Shown piece by piece: positions 8,302-18,124 of a stretch of DNA of 64,000 bases. Source of the DNA: Microvirga terrestris (GTDB lineage: Bacteria; Pseudomonadota; Alphaproteobacteria; Rhizobiales; Beijerinckiaceae); contig NZ_JADQDN010000004.1 in the NCBI RefSeq assembly GCF_015694425.1, positions 1-64,000 of the forward strand, in the 5' to 3' direction. The translations under genes were made by a program, and so were the position numbers. The stretch's first letter is position 1; the number at the start of each line of letters is the position of its first letter. The notes beneath the pieces are model-generated. The model worked only from the letters and a program-made list of their open reading frames with translations, searched no databases and was not told the DNA's origin.

Positions 8302-8350
8302 GTTCCGGATGGACGATAAACCTGAATCCTTACAGAGTCCTGAGCGTTCC

Positions 8351-9148
8351 CTACTCGCCTGGAACCAAGGACTCCCTTTCCTGCCCTGAGGCGAAGTGAC
8401 CGGCGGCCCACATGGCTGCCTGGGTCCTGTTCACGGCCTTCACCTTTCGCAGGATGGCCTTGATATGCACCTTCACGGTCGCTTCCGCCACTCCGAGTTC
8501 ACGGGCGATCAGCTTGTTCGAGGCCCCTTGGGTCAGGCAGCGCAAAATCTGCGACTCGCGCTCCGAGAGTTTATTCAGGAGAAGAGCCGGATCGTTGGCA
8601 GGCATGAGGGAAACCGTTTGGCCCAGACTGCCGGCCTGGCTGCCGCGGAGTTGGTCGAGCAGGTCCAGCCCGACCGATCCTGGAATGAAGGTCTCACCCA
8701 GCATCACTAGTTCCAGCGCCTTGATGATCGCATGCCGAGCCATTGTCGTCGTGCAGAACCCGTCCAGACCCTCTTTACAGATTTGCACGATTTCTTGTGG
8801 AGCCATGTTGTCTGTAAGGATCACCACCCGGGCATGAGGGTGCTGCGCCTTCAGTTCCTGGACCGTCTGAGAATACTCTCCAGGGGAGCGCCCATCGCAG
8901 ATGAGGAAGAGCATTGGGACCCCTTCGGGGAAAGTCGAGAGGTCTCCGGCTTCCTCCGCGATGTCGAAGCGGGTACCCGAAAGGATATGACTAATGCCGG
9001 TTCGGAGAAGAATGTTCTGGCAGATGAGAACTGTGGTGATGTTCTGAAAAGGATCCTGAGCGATGGGGAGGATTTGCTCTTTGTAGACGACGTTATGGCC
9101 CATGCTGGCTCTAGCCCCTTGGTAGTGTTCATCGAAGTCATGGATCAT
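8351..9148 (-). CDS. LuxR/NarL-family response regulator with degenerate receiver domain
   Basis: A 265-residue DNA-binding regulator. The C-terminal LuxR helix-turn-helix (about 195-255) is intact (LSERESQILRCLTQGASNKL, then AEATVKVHIKAILRKV). The N-terminal half is receiver-like: the phospho-acceptor Asp region is kept (LICDGRSP), but the N-terminal acidic pair of true receivers is replaced (VLICQN) and the conserved Lys near the C-terminal side is replaced by Thr (GFCTTTM). Such atypical receivers usually work without phosphorylation. No histidine kinase gene is adjacent. Its promoter region contains an inverted repeat of the NarL-site type (9276-9288). Confidence 0.88.
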   Translation of the reverse strand: MIHDFDEHYQGARASMGHNVVYKEQILPIAQDPFQNITTVLICQNILLRTGISHILSGTRFDIAEEAGDLSTFPEGVPMLFLICDGRSPGEYSQTVQELKAQHPHARVVILTDNMAPQEIVQICKEGLDGFCTTTMARHAIIKALELVMLGETFIPGSVGLDLLDQLRGSQAGSLGQTVSLMPANDPALLLNKLSERESQILRCLTQGASNKLIARELGVAEATVKVHIKAILRKVKAVNRTQAAMWAAGHFASGQERESLVPGE

Positions 9149-9377
9149 GGCGCCGCCTACCTAGAATACGCAGGCTAGAACAAAAGAAGCGGGAACCATG
9201 TCCAGGGAACCGATCCGTTTGGATCAGGCGTGGCGACAACGATGGCTGGAAGATTTAGTTCCTCTTCCTTAACGTCACCTAAGAGGTACCCCGTCCTTTC
9301 ATCGTGGTTCTGTGATAGCATCTCAATTCCATAGAGCCTAGATCAAGATAAGCTTGACCATAACGCGTAAGATCAAC

Positions 9378-11672
9378 TCATCCAATACTTGTGACTGACA
9401 TCGTATTCACATAATGCTGCGCCTTATCTGACGACGAGCGGCTGAGCAGCCGCATGATTTGCTCTTCCGGTACGGCTTTCGAGAACAGAAAGCCCTGCAT
9501 CTCGTTACAGCCTGCGGTATCCAGGAAATTCCGCTGTGTTTCTGTCTCAACACCTTCTGCCGTCACGGTAATCGACATGGCATGGCCCAGTGCAACGATT
9601 GCCCTGATGACGGTCGCGGCTTTGCCCCCCTCTCCCAGGCTTTGGGTGAAGGAACGGTCGATTTTGATCTTGTCGACTTCGAAGCGGTGAAGATAGCCTA
9701 AGCTCGAATAGCCGGTTCCGAAATCATCCAGGGCAATGCGAAAGCCTGATTCCCGCAGCTTCCGAAGAGCATCCGTTGTCCTCGCATCTTCCTCAAGAAG
9801 GACACCTTCCGTGACTTCAAGTTCGATCCGGTGAGGATGTCCTCCACATTCACGAACGATGGAGATCAGGCGGCTGGCGAAGTTGTTCGACCGAAACTGA
9901 ACGGGCGAGAGATTGACGGAAACGAAGAGATCGGGCCAGCGCCGGGAGGCATGACAGGCCTGACGCAGGATCCATTCTCCCAGTGGAACGATCAGACCGG
10001 TCTGCTCCGCGACAGGAATGAACTGGCTTGGCTGGATATAGCCGCGTGTTGGGTGGCGCCACCGGGCAAGGGCCTCCACGCCGACAACCGAACCGCCTTG
10101 GGAAATCTGCGGTTGATAGGCAACCTCAAGCCCTTCTCCTGTCGCAAGCGCCGCCCGGAGATCCTCTTCGATGACCCTGGAGGCACTGATGGTTTCGTCC
10201 ATCTCCGGCGTGAAGAGACGATAGCAGTTCCGCCCTTCGCCTTTGGCGCGATACAGAGCAATATCCGCTTTGCGCAGGAGATCGATACGATCCAATCCGG
10301 CGTCCGGAGCGAGCACGAGTCCGATGCTGGCGCTGACGAAGATCTGATTGCCGAGAACATTGTAGGGCTGCGTAGATGCCGCAAGAATGCGCTCGCACAA
10401 GGCCTGCGGTGCATCGGTTCCTGACGTGAGGGTCTGTACGATGGCAAACTCGTCTCCGCCTAGCCGGGTGATAATAACCTCACCCTTCACAAGCTTCGAG
10501 AGACGGGCCGCGAACTCCTGAATGAGGCTGTCACCTGCATGGTGGCCGAGTGTGTCGTTCACATGCTTGAATCGATCCAGGTCGAGCATCATGACGGCAA
10601 CCCGCTCACCGTCCCGCATCCTGGCAATCGTATGGTTGAGCCGATCCTCGAACAGGGCGCGATTGGGCAGGCCCGTCAGCACGTCATGGAAAGCAAGATG
10701 GTGGGCCTGCGCTTCACTGGCCTTCAGCTCGAGAACCGTTTTCTCCAGTGTCCGCGTGGACTGCCGCAAACGACGCACCAAAGCACCGAGCAAGAGAAGG
10801 ATCATGGCAGCAGCAGCGGCCATCACCGGGCCGACCGATCTGAGGACGCGGTCCCCCGGCAAGTCAGGGTTCCAGATGAAATAGCCGATGAGATGGCCGA
10901 CATCCGATTTCACCGGCACCGAGACTTCACCCAACTGTGGTGTATCGGTGTTGGAGAACCGCAGGCCGTCGATCAGATTCTGCTCCGACAGCTGCGTGAT
11001 GAAGCTTCCATCGAGGAAGCGGATGCCGAGCAGAAGAAACTCCCTGCCATGAGGATAGGGAACATCCTCGGATTCGGGGATGATCTTCATCACGCTCACG
11101 GCCGCCGGCCGGCCATTGAGCTCGAGCAGATGGGCGTCGTGAATAGCATGGCCGGTCTTCAGGTAGGATGCTCTCGCAGGGTCTATCACGTGAGCATGAT
11201 GCAGGGAATTTGGAATGCCCCTGATGCCGGCGATCAGGTCGCTGACGCTCGCTCTCACCCGCTCGTATTCCTGCGCGGGCACGCGGTTAGGCCCGACAGT
11301 CGCGACGAGCGGCTCGTTGCGCTCATCGAGGATATAGATTTCATCCTGTCCGAAGGTCTTGTTGAGCCAGATACCGAAATTGGCATCGACCCATTTGAGA
11401 TCCAGGGAGCGCTTGCTGAGCTCCACCACGGCGTCGTCCCAGATGGCGACCATTTCCTGCTGCTGAGCGAGTTCCTGAACAGCGGCCCTTATGCTGGCCT
11501 CGGTTGTGCGGAGCTGACGTTCGGCGGAGATGTCGTTGCTCCTGTTGACGGCCCAGAGAATTGCCCCTGCCCCCATCGATAATGTCGTGAAGGCGACCAG
11601 GACGACAGGCAACAGAACGCCGCGGATAAAGGGTCGTTCTGAGCGGACGGACGACAGAAAAAGACTCAACAT
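9378..11672 (-). CDS. Membrane-bound GGDEF-EAL protein with CHASE4-like sensor
   Basis: About 764 residues from the ATG at 11672 (MLSLFLSSVRSERPFIRG). A TTG 22 codons upstream is also open but lacks a ribosome site. Domain order: membrane helix, periplasmic CHASE4-like domain, second membrane helix (~265-290), GGDEF domain with intact RLGGDEF near residue 405, and EAL domain with intact EALARWRHP near 530. No RxxD inhibitory site precedes GGDEF (KGEV at that position). It could make or break down c-di-GMP; both active sites look complete, and the net activity cannot be told. The gene is preceded by the second copy of the structured leader RNA, which ties it to the secretion operon. Confidence 0.9.
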   Translation of the reverse strand: MLSLFLSSVRSERPFIRGVLLPVVLVAFTTLSMGAGAILWAVNRSNDISAERQLRTTEASIRAAVQELAQQQEMVAIWDDAVVELSKRSLDLKWVDANFGIWLNKTFGQDEIYILDERNEPLVATVGPNRVPAQEYERVRASVSDLIAGIRGIPNSLHHAHVIDPARASYLKTGHAIHDAHLLELNGRPAAVSVMKIIPESEDVPYPHGREFLLLGIRFLDGSFITQLSEQNLIDGLRFSNTDTPQLGEVSVPVKSDVGHLIGYFIWNPDLPGDRVLRSVGPVMAAAAAMILLLLGALVRRLRQSTRTLEKTVLELKASEAQAHHLAFHDVLTGLPNRALFEDRLNHTIARMRDGERVAVMMLDLDRFKHVNDTLGHHAGDSLIQEFAARLSKLVKGEVIITRLGGDEFAIVQTLTSGTDAPQALCERILAASTQPYNVLGNQIFVSASIGLVLAPDAGLDRIDLLRKADIALYRAKGEGRNCYRLFTPEMDETISASRVIEEDLRAALATGEGLEVAYQPQISQGGSVVGVEALARWRHPTRGYIQPSQFIPVAEQTGLIVPLGEWILRQACHASRRWPDLFVSVNLSPVQFRSNNFASRLISIVRECGGHPHRIELEVTEGVLLEEDARTTDALRKLRESGFRIALDDFGTGYSSLGYLHRFEVDKIKIDRSFTQSLGEGGKAATVIRAIVALGHAMSITVTAEGVETETQRNFLDTAGCNEMQGFLFSKAVPEEQIMRLLSRSSSDKAQHYVNTMSVTSIG

Positions 11673-11756
11673 GGCCGCACCGGAACGCCTCCGGACCTCG
11701 ACCGAACGGCGGCATGCCGAACGATCGACCTCGGGCAAATGAATTTTGGGAACGAA

Positions 11757-11840
11757 CCTGCCGGACTCTCACCGGCCTGACAGGGAGGCATCATGCCTTT
11801 GAGCGGCGCATGAACTCGGGCGCGAACTCAACCTGCCACA
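11757..11840 (-). ncRNA. Candidate structured leader RNA, copy B, upstream of GGDEF-EAL gene
   Basis: Minus-strand helices: P1 11832-11837 with 11779-11784 (GGCAGG/CCTGTC, one G-U pair), P2 11827-11831 with 11799-11803 (TTGAG/CTCAA), P3 11760-11764 with 11772-11776 (GCCGG/CCGGC, loop TGAGAGT). The core CAAAGGCATGATGCC (11787-11801) is identical to copy A. Both P3 loops fit TGNRAGY, and both copies continue into a C-rich stretch followed by AAAATT. The GGDEF-EAL start codon lies roughly 85 nt downstream. Confidence 0.6.
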
Positions 11841-11859
11841 GGTGCTACTGTAACGATGA

Positions 11860-11888
11860 TAATTGCGACCACATGCCCCAAAAATCAA
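11860..11888 (-). promoter_or_regulatory. Candidate promoter of the GGDEF-EAL gene
   Basis: On the minus strand TTGATT (11883-11888) is followed after 17 nt by CAATTA (11860-11865). The layout matches the promoter of the type I secretion operon in spacing, in the TTTATTGA string around the -35 box, and in the distance to the leader RNA. Confidence 0.42.
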
Positions 11889-12044
11889 TAAAAGAATTCA
11901 CCCGGGCGTATGCTTCGAGATTTAGAGTTAATTGTTCTTTTCACAGCCTGCTTTCGCAAAGGGAGCGTGCTCCTACAGGCAGCATTCTCTTCAAGGTCGA
12001 AAGCGAAGTCTCGATAAGCTGGTCTTATTCTTTAACCTGAGAGC

Positions 12045-12335
12045 TTACTCCGGCTTCGCATGTTCCTCCAAGGCCTGGATCAGCTCCAAACACTTCTCGG
12101 CTATGATAGCCGAGACCTTGGGGTCCCCATGATGGTGGCGCATCGCGACCGCATTGGCGTGCTCGAACAGATCCGTGAGGTTACCGGAGATGAACGGGCG
12201 GGCGCTCGGAAAATCGAAGGATCCGTTCTCGGAGCGGGATTTGGATTTTGAAGGGCGCTTGGGTTCGAAAAGGCCCAGCACCTCGCACCTGTCGGCGATT
12301 CTCTTGAGATCCTTGAAGGCGATGATCTCGGCCAT
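12045..12335 (-). CDS. Small hypothetical protein
   Basis: A 96-residue protein starting MAEIIAFKDLKRIADRCEVL. The ATG at 12335 has AGGAG 8 nt upstream, which decides it over the longer frame at 12410. A basic, Ser/Lys-rich middle (KRPSKSKSRSENG) separates two helical parts; the second contains a His cluster (AVAMRHHHGDPK). No family is recognised. It stands alone between the GGDEF-EAL leader and the DoxX gene. Confidence 0.6.
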   Translation of the reverse strand: MAEIIAFKDLKRIADRCEVLGLFEPKRPSKSKSRSENGSFDFPSARPFISGNLTDLFEHANAVAMRHHHGDPKVSAIIAEKCLELIQALEEHAKPE

Positions 12336-12573
12336 GTTCAAACTCCTACGCAACCAACCTGCCTGTGCTCTTAACGCTTTCGCCGCACAAAGGTCATGCG
12401 TCATGAACAAAAATTATAAGGTTAACGGCAGCCTTTCCACTTCATAGTCGCAGGCGTCAGGGTCATCACCCAACTCTTCCGGAGTAGATAACGGCGGCGC
12501 CGTTCTGGAGCCCGCACCGCGGACCCGGAATTTTCTGCTGTTGAGCCGAAAGGTTTCTGGAACACTGGGCCGA

Positions 12574-12993
12574 TCAGCGCTCCCAGGAATGACGCGGTCC
12601 AGCGGGCCGCCTTGCGCCGTCGATGCTCATGGCCCCTGGACCGGTGAAGACGAGCAGGAGAAAAACAAAGCAGAACAGGATGGACGCATCCCCGCCGTTC
12701 AGAACGGGATAGGCGCTCTGGGGAGCGTGGAACATCCAATAGGCAGCAGCCATCTCGCCGGCGAGCACGAAGGCAACAGGTCTGGTGAACAGCCCGACCA
12801 GGATCAGCAAGCCGCCGACGAATTCCAGGATGGCCCCGATGCCGAAGAGCGACAGGAGGGGCGGCGTGCCGCCTTCGGGAGGCAACGGGAAGCCGAACAG
12901 CTTCTGCGTTCCATGCTCCATGAAGAGCAGCGCCGCGACAATCCTCAGGGCAGCCAAGGCGTAAGGTGACCAGCGATCGAGCATAGACAACAT
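12574..12993 (-). CDS. DoxX-family membrane protein
   Basis: A 139-residue integral membrane protein of the DoxX/DUF4870-like group with four predicted helices. Motifs typical of the family are visible: RIVAALLFMEHGTQKLFGFP near the N-terminus and GGLLILVGLFTRPVAFVLAG in the middle. The ATG at 12993 (MLSMLDRWSPYALAAL) follows AAGGGA; longer frames upstream have no support. Members are linked to thiosulfate/quinone or redox functions in some bacteria, but the specific role here is unknown. Confidence 0.82.
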   Translation of the reverse strand: MLSMLDRWSPYALAALRIVAALLFMEHGTQKLFGFPLPPEGGTPPLLSLFGIGAILEFVGGLLILVGLFTRPVAFVLAGEMAAAYWMFHAPQSAYPVLNGGDASILFCFVFLLLVFTGPGAMSIDGARRPAGPRHSWER

Positions 12994-13244
12994 GTGCGGG
13001 AGTCCCTTCTGAGCACCGCCGGCCTGATGGGCGAACCTTCGTGCCGCCCATATAAAGCGTAAAGCCAGGAGGAGAAGTCCGCTCGGCGTGATGTCCACCA
13101 CCGGCGTGTATGCGGGGGCAAACACCCGCGTTTGACATAGAAGTCACGTTAAATTGACATCCGCGGGGCATTTCTCAGGGTCATCGAACCTTGCCGGCCG
13201 GAGGTTTCCTGTCAGCTTCTTGCCTCTGGTGAACGGAGGCACAG

Positions 13245-14039
13245 ATGAATCGAAGGCTTCTTGGGGCTCTCGCGGCTGTCTTGTCGGGTCTGTGGCTGTG
13301 CTCACCCGGCGCCCGGGCGGAGAGCGAGGTCGATGTCGCCCTGGTGCTGGCCGTCGATGTCTCGCGCTCCATGGACCCCGACGAGCAGGAACTTCAGCGC
13401 CAAGGATTCATGGAGGCCTTCCGCTCGCCGCAAGTGCATGAGGCCATCCGCAACGGCATGGTGGGGCGGATTATCGTCACCTATGTGGAATGGTCGGGCG
13501 CGGAGTATCAGAACGTCATCGTGCCCTGGACGATCATCGACGGCCCTGAGGGCGCTCTAAAGTTCGCCGATGGCTTGAGCAGCACTCCTATCGGCCGCGT
13601 CCGTCGAACCTCGATCTCCGGCGCCATCGATTTCGGCGCGAAGCTCCTGGAGCAGACCGGCGTCGAGCCGATCCGCAAGGTCATCGACATCTCCGGGGAT
13701 GGTCCCAACAGCAGCGGCCGAGGCGTCGTCGCAGCGCGGGACGAGGCCGTCGCCAAGGGCATCACCATCAACGGCCTTCCCATTATGCTCAAACGGCCAA
13801 GTGGCTTCGGCGACATGGAGCATCTCGACCACTACTACAGGAACTGCGTCATCGGCGGCGAAGGCTCGTTCATCGTGCCGGTTCGGGAGAGCCAGCACTT
13901 CGCCGATGCGATCCGGACCAAGATCATCCGCGAGATCGCGGCACTGCCAGACAGGCCGACGATCCAAAAAGTTCAAGTCGAGCCAGCGGTGAGCTGCTTC
14001 GAGGGTGAGCAGCGCATGTATCGCTGGGACCGCAACTGA
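13245..14039 (+). CDS. DUF1194 exported protein, von Willebrand A-like fold
   Basis: A 264-residue protein with a clear Sec signal peptide (MNRRLLGALAAVLSGLWLCS, cleavage after ARA near residue 26). The mature part is the DUF1194 family, a VWA-like domain with a MIDAS-type metal motif DVSRSM near residue 38 and a second acidic site (DISGDG). It is likely periplasmic. The function of DUF1194 proteins is not established. It converges on the TTT binding-protein gene with a 22-bp gap. Confidence 0.85.
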   Translation: MNRRLLGALAAVLSGLWLCSPGARAESEVDVALVLAVDVSRSMDPDEQELQRQGFMEAFRSPQVHEAIRNGMVGRIIVTYVEWSGAEYQNVIVPWTIIDGPEGALKFADGLSSTPIGRVRRTSISGAIDFGAKLLEQTGVEPIRKVIDISGDGPNSSGRGVVAARDEAVAKGITINGLPIMLKRPSGFGDMEHLDHYYRNCVIGGEGSFIVPVRESQHFADAIRTKIIREIAALPDRPTIQKVQVEPAVSCFEGEQRMYRWDRN

Positions 14040-14061
14040 GGCGGCCCCAGCGATTGACAGT

Positions 14062-15048
14062 TCATTCCAGCGTGATGTTGGCGGTCCTGATCACCTTCTC
14101 CCATTTGGAGCCCTCTTCCTGCATGTAGGAGGCCATTTCGGCAGGCGAGCTCTGGAGCACGTCGATCCCGGCGCCGGTCAGCTTGTCGCGAATGTCCTGT
14201 CTCGCGACGACCTGCCGATAGGTGTCATTGAGCTTGGTGACGATTTCTTGCGGCAGGCGCGCCGGGCCGACGAAGCCCTGCCAGGCCCAGGCCTCGAAGC
14301 CTGGGAAATCGGCAGCGACGGGTGGCACTCCCGGCAGGCCGGAGAACTCCTTCGGGGAAGCCACGGCGATGGCCTTGACGGGGCCAGAGAGCTGCGAGCG
14401 GGCCGTTGCGAAGTCGATGAACATCATATCTACCTGTCCCGCTACCAGATCCTGCACGGCAGGAGCGGCACCCCGGTAGGGCACATGGGTGAGCTTGATG
14501 CCAGCGCCCTGCGAGAGGAGTTCCGTCGCCAGGTGGAACGGGCTGCCCAAGCCGGGAGTCGCATAGTTGATCCGTCCGGGCGTCTTCTTCGCCTCGGCCA
14601 CCAGTTCCTGGACGGAGTTCACCGGCAGCTTGTTCGTGTTGACGAGCAGCACGAGCGCGAAACGACCAGTCAAGGAGATCGGGCTGAAGTCCTTGTAAGG
14701 ATCGAAGGAGAGCTTGCGATAGAGCGAGCGGTTCGTCGCGAAGGTGGCCGAATCGCCCAAAAGCAATGTGTAGCCGTCGGGCTCGGCCCGGGCGACGGCC
14801 TCCGCCCCGATATTGGTGCCTGCCCCCGGCTTGTTCTCGACGACGAACTGCTGCCCCAGCTGCTCTCCCATGGCGCCGAAGACGAGCCGCGCGAAGAAAT
14901 CCGTTCCGCCGCCGGCCGCATAGGGGACGGTGACCCGGACCGGCCTCGTGGGGTAATCGGATTGCGCCAAAGCCTGCCATGGCGAAAGGGCTGAGGCTGC
15001 GGAAGCGGCGGCCATCGTCACGAGGAGGCTCCGGCGGGTCTGGTTCAT
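14062..15048 (-). CDS. Tripartite tricarboxylate transporter substrate-binding protein (Bug/TctC family)
   Basis: A 328-residue periplasmic binding protein. An export signal at the N-terminus (MNQTRRSLLVTMAAASAASA) is followed by the typical Bug-family opening YPTRPVRVTVPYAAGGGTDF and the internal motif VENKPGAGTNIG. These proteins deliver carboxylates to TctAB-type membrane subunits, but no tctA or tctB gene is beside it, so it is an orphan receptor as often seen in this family. The ligand cannot be predicted from sequence. Confidence 0.9.
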   Translation of the reverse strand: MNQTRRSLLVTMAAASAASALSPWQALAQSDYPTRPVRVTVPYAAGGGTDFFARLVFGAMGEQLGQQFVVENKPGAGTNIGAEAVARAEPDGYTLLLGDSATFATNRSLYRKLSFDPYKDFSPISLTGRFALVLLVNTNKLPVNSVQELVAEAKKTPGRINYATPGLGSPFHLATELLSQGAGIKLTHVPYRGAAPAVQDLVAGQVDMMFIDFATARSQLSGPVKAIAVASPKEFSGLPGVPPVAADFPGFEAWAWQGFVGPARLPQEIVTKLNDTYRQVVARQDIRDKLTGAGIDVLQSSPAEMASYMQEEGSKWEKVIRTANITLE

Positions 15049-15296
15049 CGCGTTCTCCCGGGAATATTGAGCTTATGGTTCAGGTATCAGGTCTGCACAT
15101 AGGAAGCGCATCCGCCGCGACCAGAGCCGGCACCCCGGAGGTCAGGGCTGCGGGCGGATGAATGGCAAGTCGGCTTTCATGCTGCCTTCATCTTGGCAGT
15201 GGCATCTGGTCGAAACGACCCTAGAATGGTCGCTGGTCCTTCCCAAGACCAGAGAAGGCCCGCGAAGCGTCCTCCAAGAGCCACGCAAGGAAGTGA

Positions 15297-16937
<1,641 letters not shown>

Positions 16938-16962
16938 TCCCGATCAGCCCGGGTTCCGGCCA

Positions 16963-17376
16963 TCAATAGGTAGCCCAGAGCCCGGGCGTCGCCAGTTCGA
17001 GAACGTGCCCGTCCGGATCGCGGAAATAGACGCTAGTGCCGCCCCGGGGCCAGTTCACCCGGCTCTCGATGGCAATCCCGCGCTCCTCCAGCCGCTGTTC
17101 CCATGCGGCAAGCTCCTCGGCCGCAACCGCAAAGCCTATATGAAGGGGACCGTGTCCGTCATGGCCGGGGATCGTGCCGCCAGGCGTTGTCATGTCCTCA
17201 ACTGACCCTCCGCGGAGAAAGACGAGAAGCACGCTTCGGCCACCGACATCGAACGCACACATGCGCTGGTTGGACAACAGGAGTGGCAACCCGAGACTGC
17301 CTTCATAGAACTCTCTGGCTCGGGACAGATCGTCGACATAGAGAGCGGATTCGAGCACAGCGTTCAGCTTCGGCAT
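16963..17376 (-). CDS. VOC-family protein (glyoxalase/dioxygenase superfamily)
   Basis: A 137-residue single-domain vicinal-oxygen-chelate protein. The ATG at 17376 (MPKLNAVLESALYVDDLSRA) has GAGG 6 nt upstream; an ATG four codons earlier is possible. Paired beta-alpha-beta units show metal-ligand-like positions (GPLHIGFAV and DPDGHVLELA). The family includes glyoxalase I, dioxygenases and antibiotic-binding proteins, and the substrate is not identifiable. It converges on pgm with a 25-bp gap. Confidence 0.85.
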   Translation of the reverse strand: MPKLNAVLESALYVDDLSRAREFYEGSLGLPLLLSNQRMCAFDVGGRSVLLVFLRGGSVEDMTTPGGTIPGHDGHGPLHIGFAVAAEELAAWEQRLEERGIAIESRVNWPRGGTSVYFRDPDGHVLELATPGLWATY

Positions 17377-17513
17377 CCTGGACCTCATGCATATTTATGC
17401 CACTCATTTGGCGTCTGCCGACACTCTCCTGTCTAGACCTCTCTGAAGCTCGGATTGGCAAGGAGGCGAAAAATTGGGCAACGATGCTGACCTTTTAATC
17501 TTGAAACCTGCCG

Positions 17514-17625
17514 ATGCTCCATCTACTTATTGCGGTGCAGCACGGCGATTGGCGTCGCCGCGTTGTAGCCCTTCTAGGGCGTTTCCTCCCTAAACTTCGG
17601 GCCGTTGGCAACAACGGCCTTTTTT
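17514..17625 (+). ncRNA. Candidate small RNA with anti-Shine-Dalgarno loop
   Basis: A compact structured segment ends in a strong intrinsic terminator. In order: hairpin CGGCGA/TCGCCG (17543-17560), hairpin GCCC-TTCTA-GGGC (17568-17580), an unpaired linker with TTTCCTCCCT (17583-17591) complementary to ribosome-binding sites, then the terminator (17600-17625). This layout is that of trans-acting sRNAs of Hyphomicrobiales that use CCUCC motifs to block translation. The 5' end is approximate. A plus-strand frame crosses it, but the real downstream gene begins only at 17739. Confidence 0.5.
17600..17625 (+). terminator. Intrinsic terminator of the candidate small RNA
   Basis: GGCCGTTG-GCAA-CAACGGCC followed by six T residues (17620-17625): an 8-bp GC-rich stem with a tetraloop and T-tract, a classical Rho-independent terminator on the plus strand. 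Confidence 0.8.
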
Positions 17626-17738
17626 CTTGCCTGCACAACAGCTTCCGGCCTGACCGAGCAGCCCGCATAGCAGGTGCGGAGCAGGAACCTCGCACTCCCC
17701 CAGTGGTTTTCCCATCGGCGGAGCCCGGGAGCGTTTCC

Positions 17739-18119
17739 ATGTCCACGCGTTCAGACAACCCCATCCAAACCGACATTCCTCCGACACAGACGATCAAGCC
17801 GATGGATGCCCCTCCCATGAACGAGGGCTCGACCACGGCTCAGTTGAAGGGCGACATCAACAGCGGCCGCACGGGGGACAAGAACGAGGTGTTCGACCCT
17901 GGCCTTTCCCCTCTCGGTACGGACGATGAAGCGGGTGGCAACCCTATGAAACCGGAGCAGGTCGATATCGCCCGGCATCAGGAAACGTCAGTGCGCTGGC
18001 AGAATGGCAACGGCAAGGACAGCTATGCCCATCAGCACTCACGCAAAGCGCTTGCTGGCTACATCGGCTTCATCGCCCTCGTGCTGGTGCTGTTCATCGG
18101 CGCGTTCTCGATGTTCTGA
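17739..18119 (+). CDS. Small hypothetical protein with C-terminal membrane anchor
   Basis: A 126-residue protein starting MSTRSDNPIQTDIPPTQTIK. The first ~95 residues are hydrophilic and probably disordered (Pro, Asp, Gly, Asn-rich). One hydrophobic helix lies at the very C-terminus (YIGFIALVLVLFIGAFSMF), as in tail-anchored inner-membrane proteins. The ATG at 17739 is chosen because the upstream frame runs through the small RNA and its terminator. It converges, with only 5 bp between stops, on the gene at 18125-18517. No family is recognised. Confidence 0.62.
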   Translation: MSTRSDNPIQTDIPPTQTIKPMDAPPMNEGSTTAQLKGDINSGRTGDKNEVFDPGLSPLGTDDEAGGNPMKPEQVDIARHQETSVRWQNGNGKDSYAHQHSRKALAGYIGFIALVLVLFIGAFSMF

Positions 18120-18124
18120 CACGC

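Noticed and set aside
12422..13171. 249-codon minus-strand frame over the DoxX gene
   Set aside because: Arg/Cys-rich alternative frame; the DoxX frame has family motifs and a ribosome site.
17514..17738. 75-residue N-terminal extension of the tail-anchored protein gene
   Set aside because: The extension would be translated through a strong terminator and sRNA-like hairpins; the ATG at 17739 gives a coherent protein.
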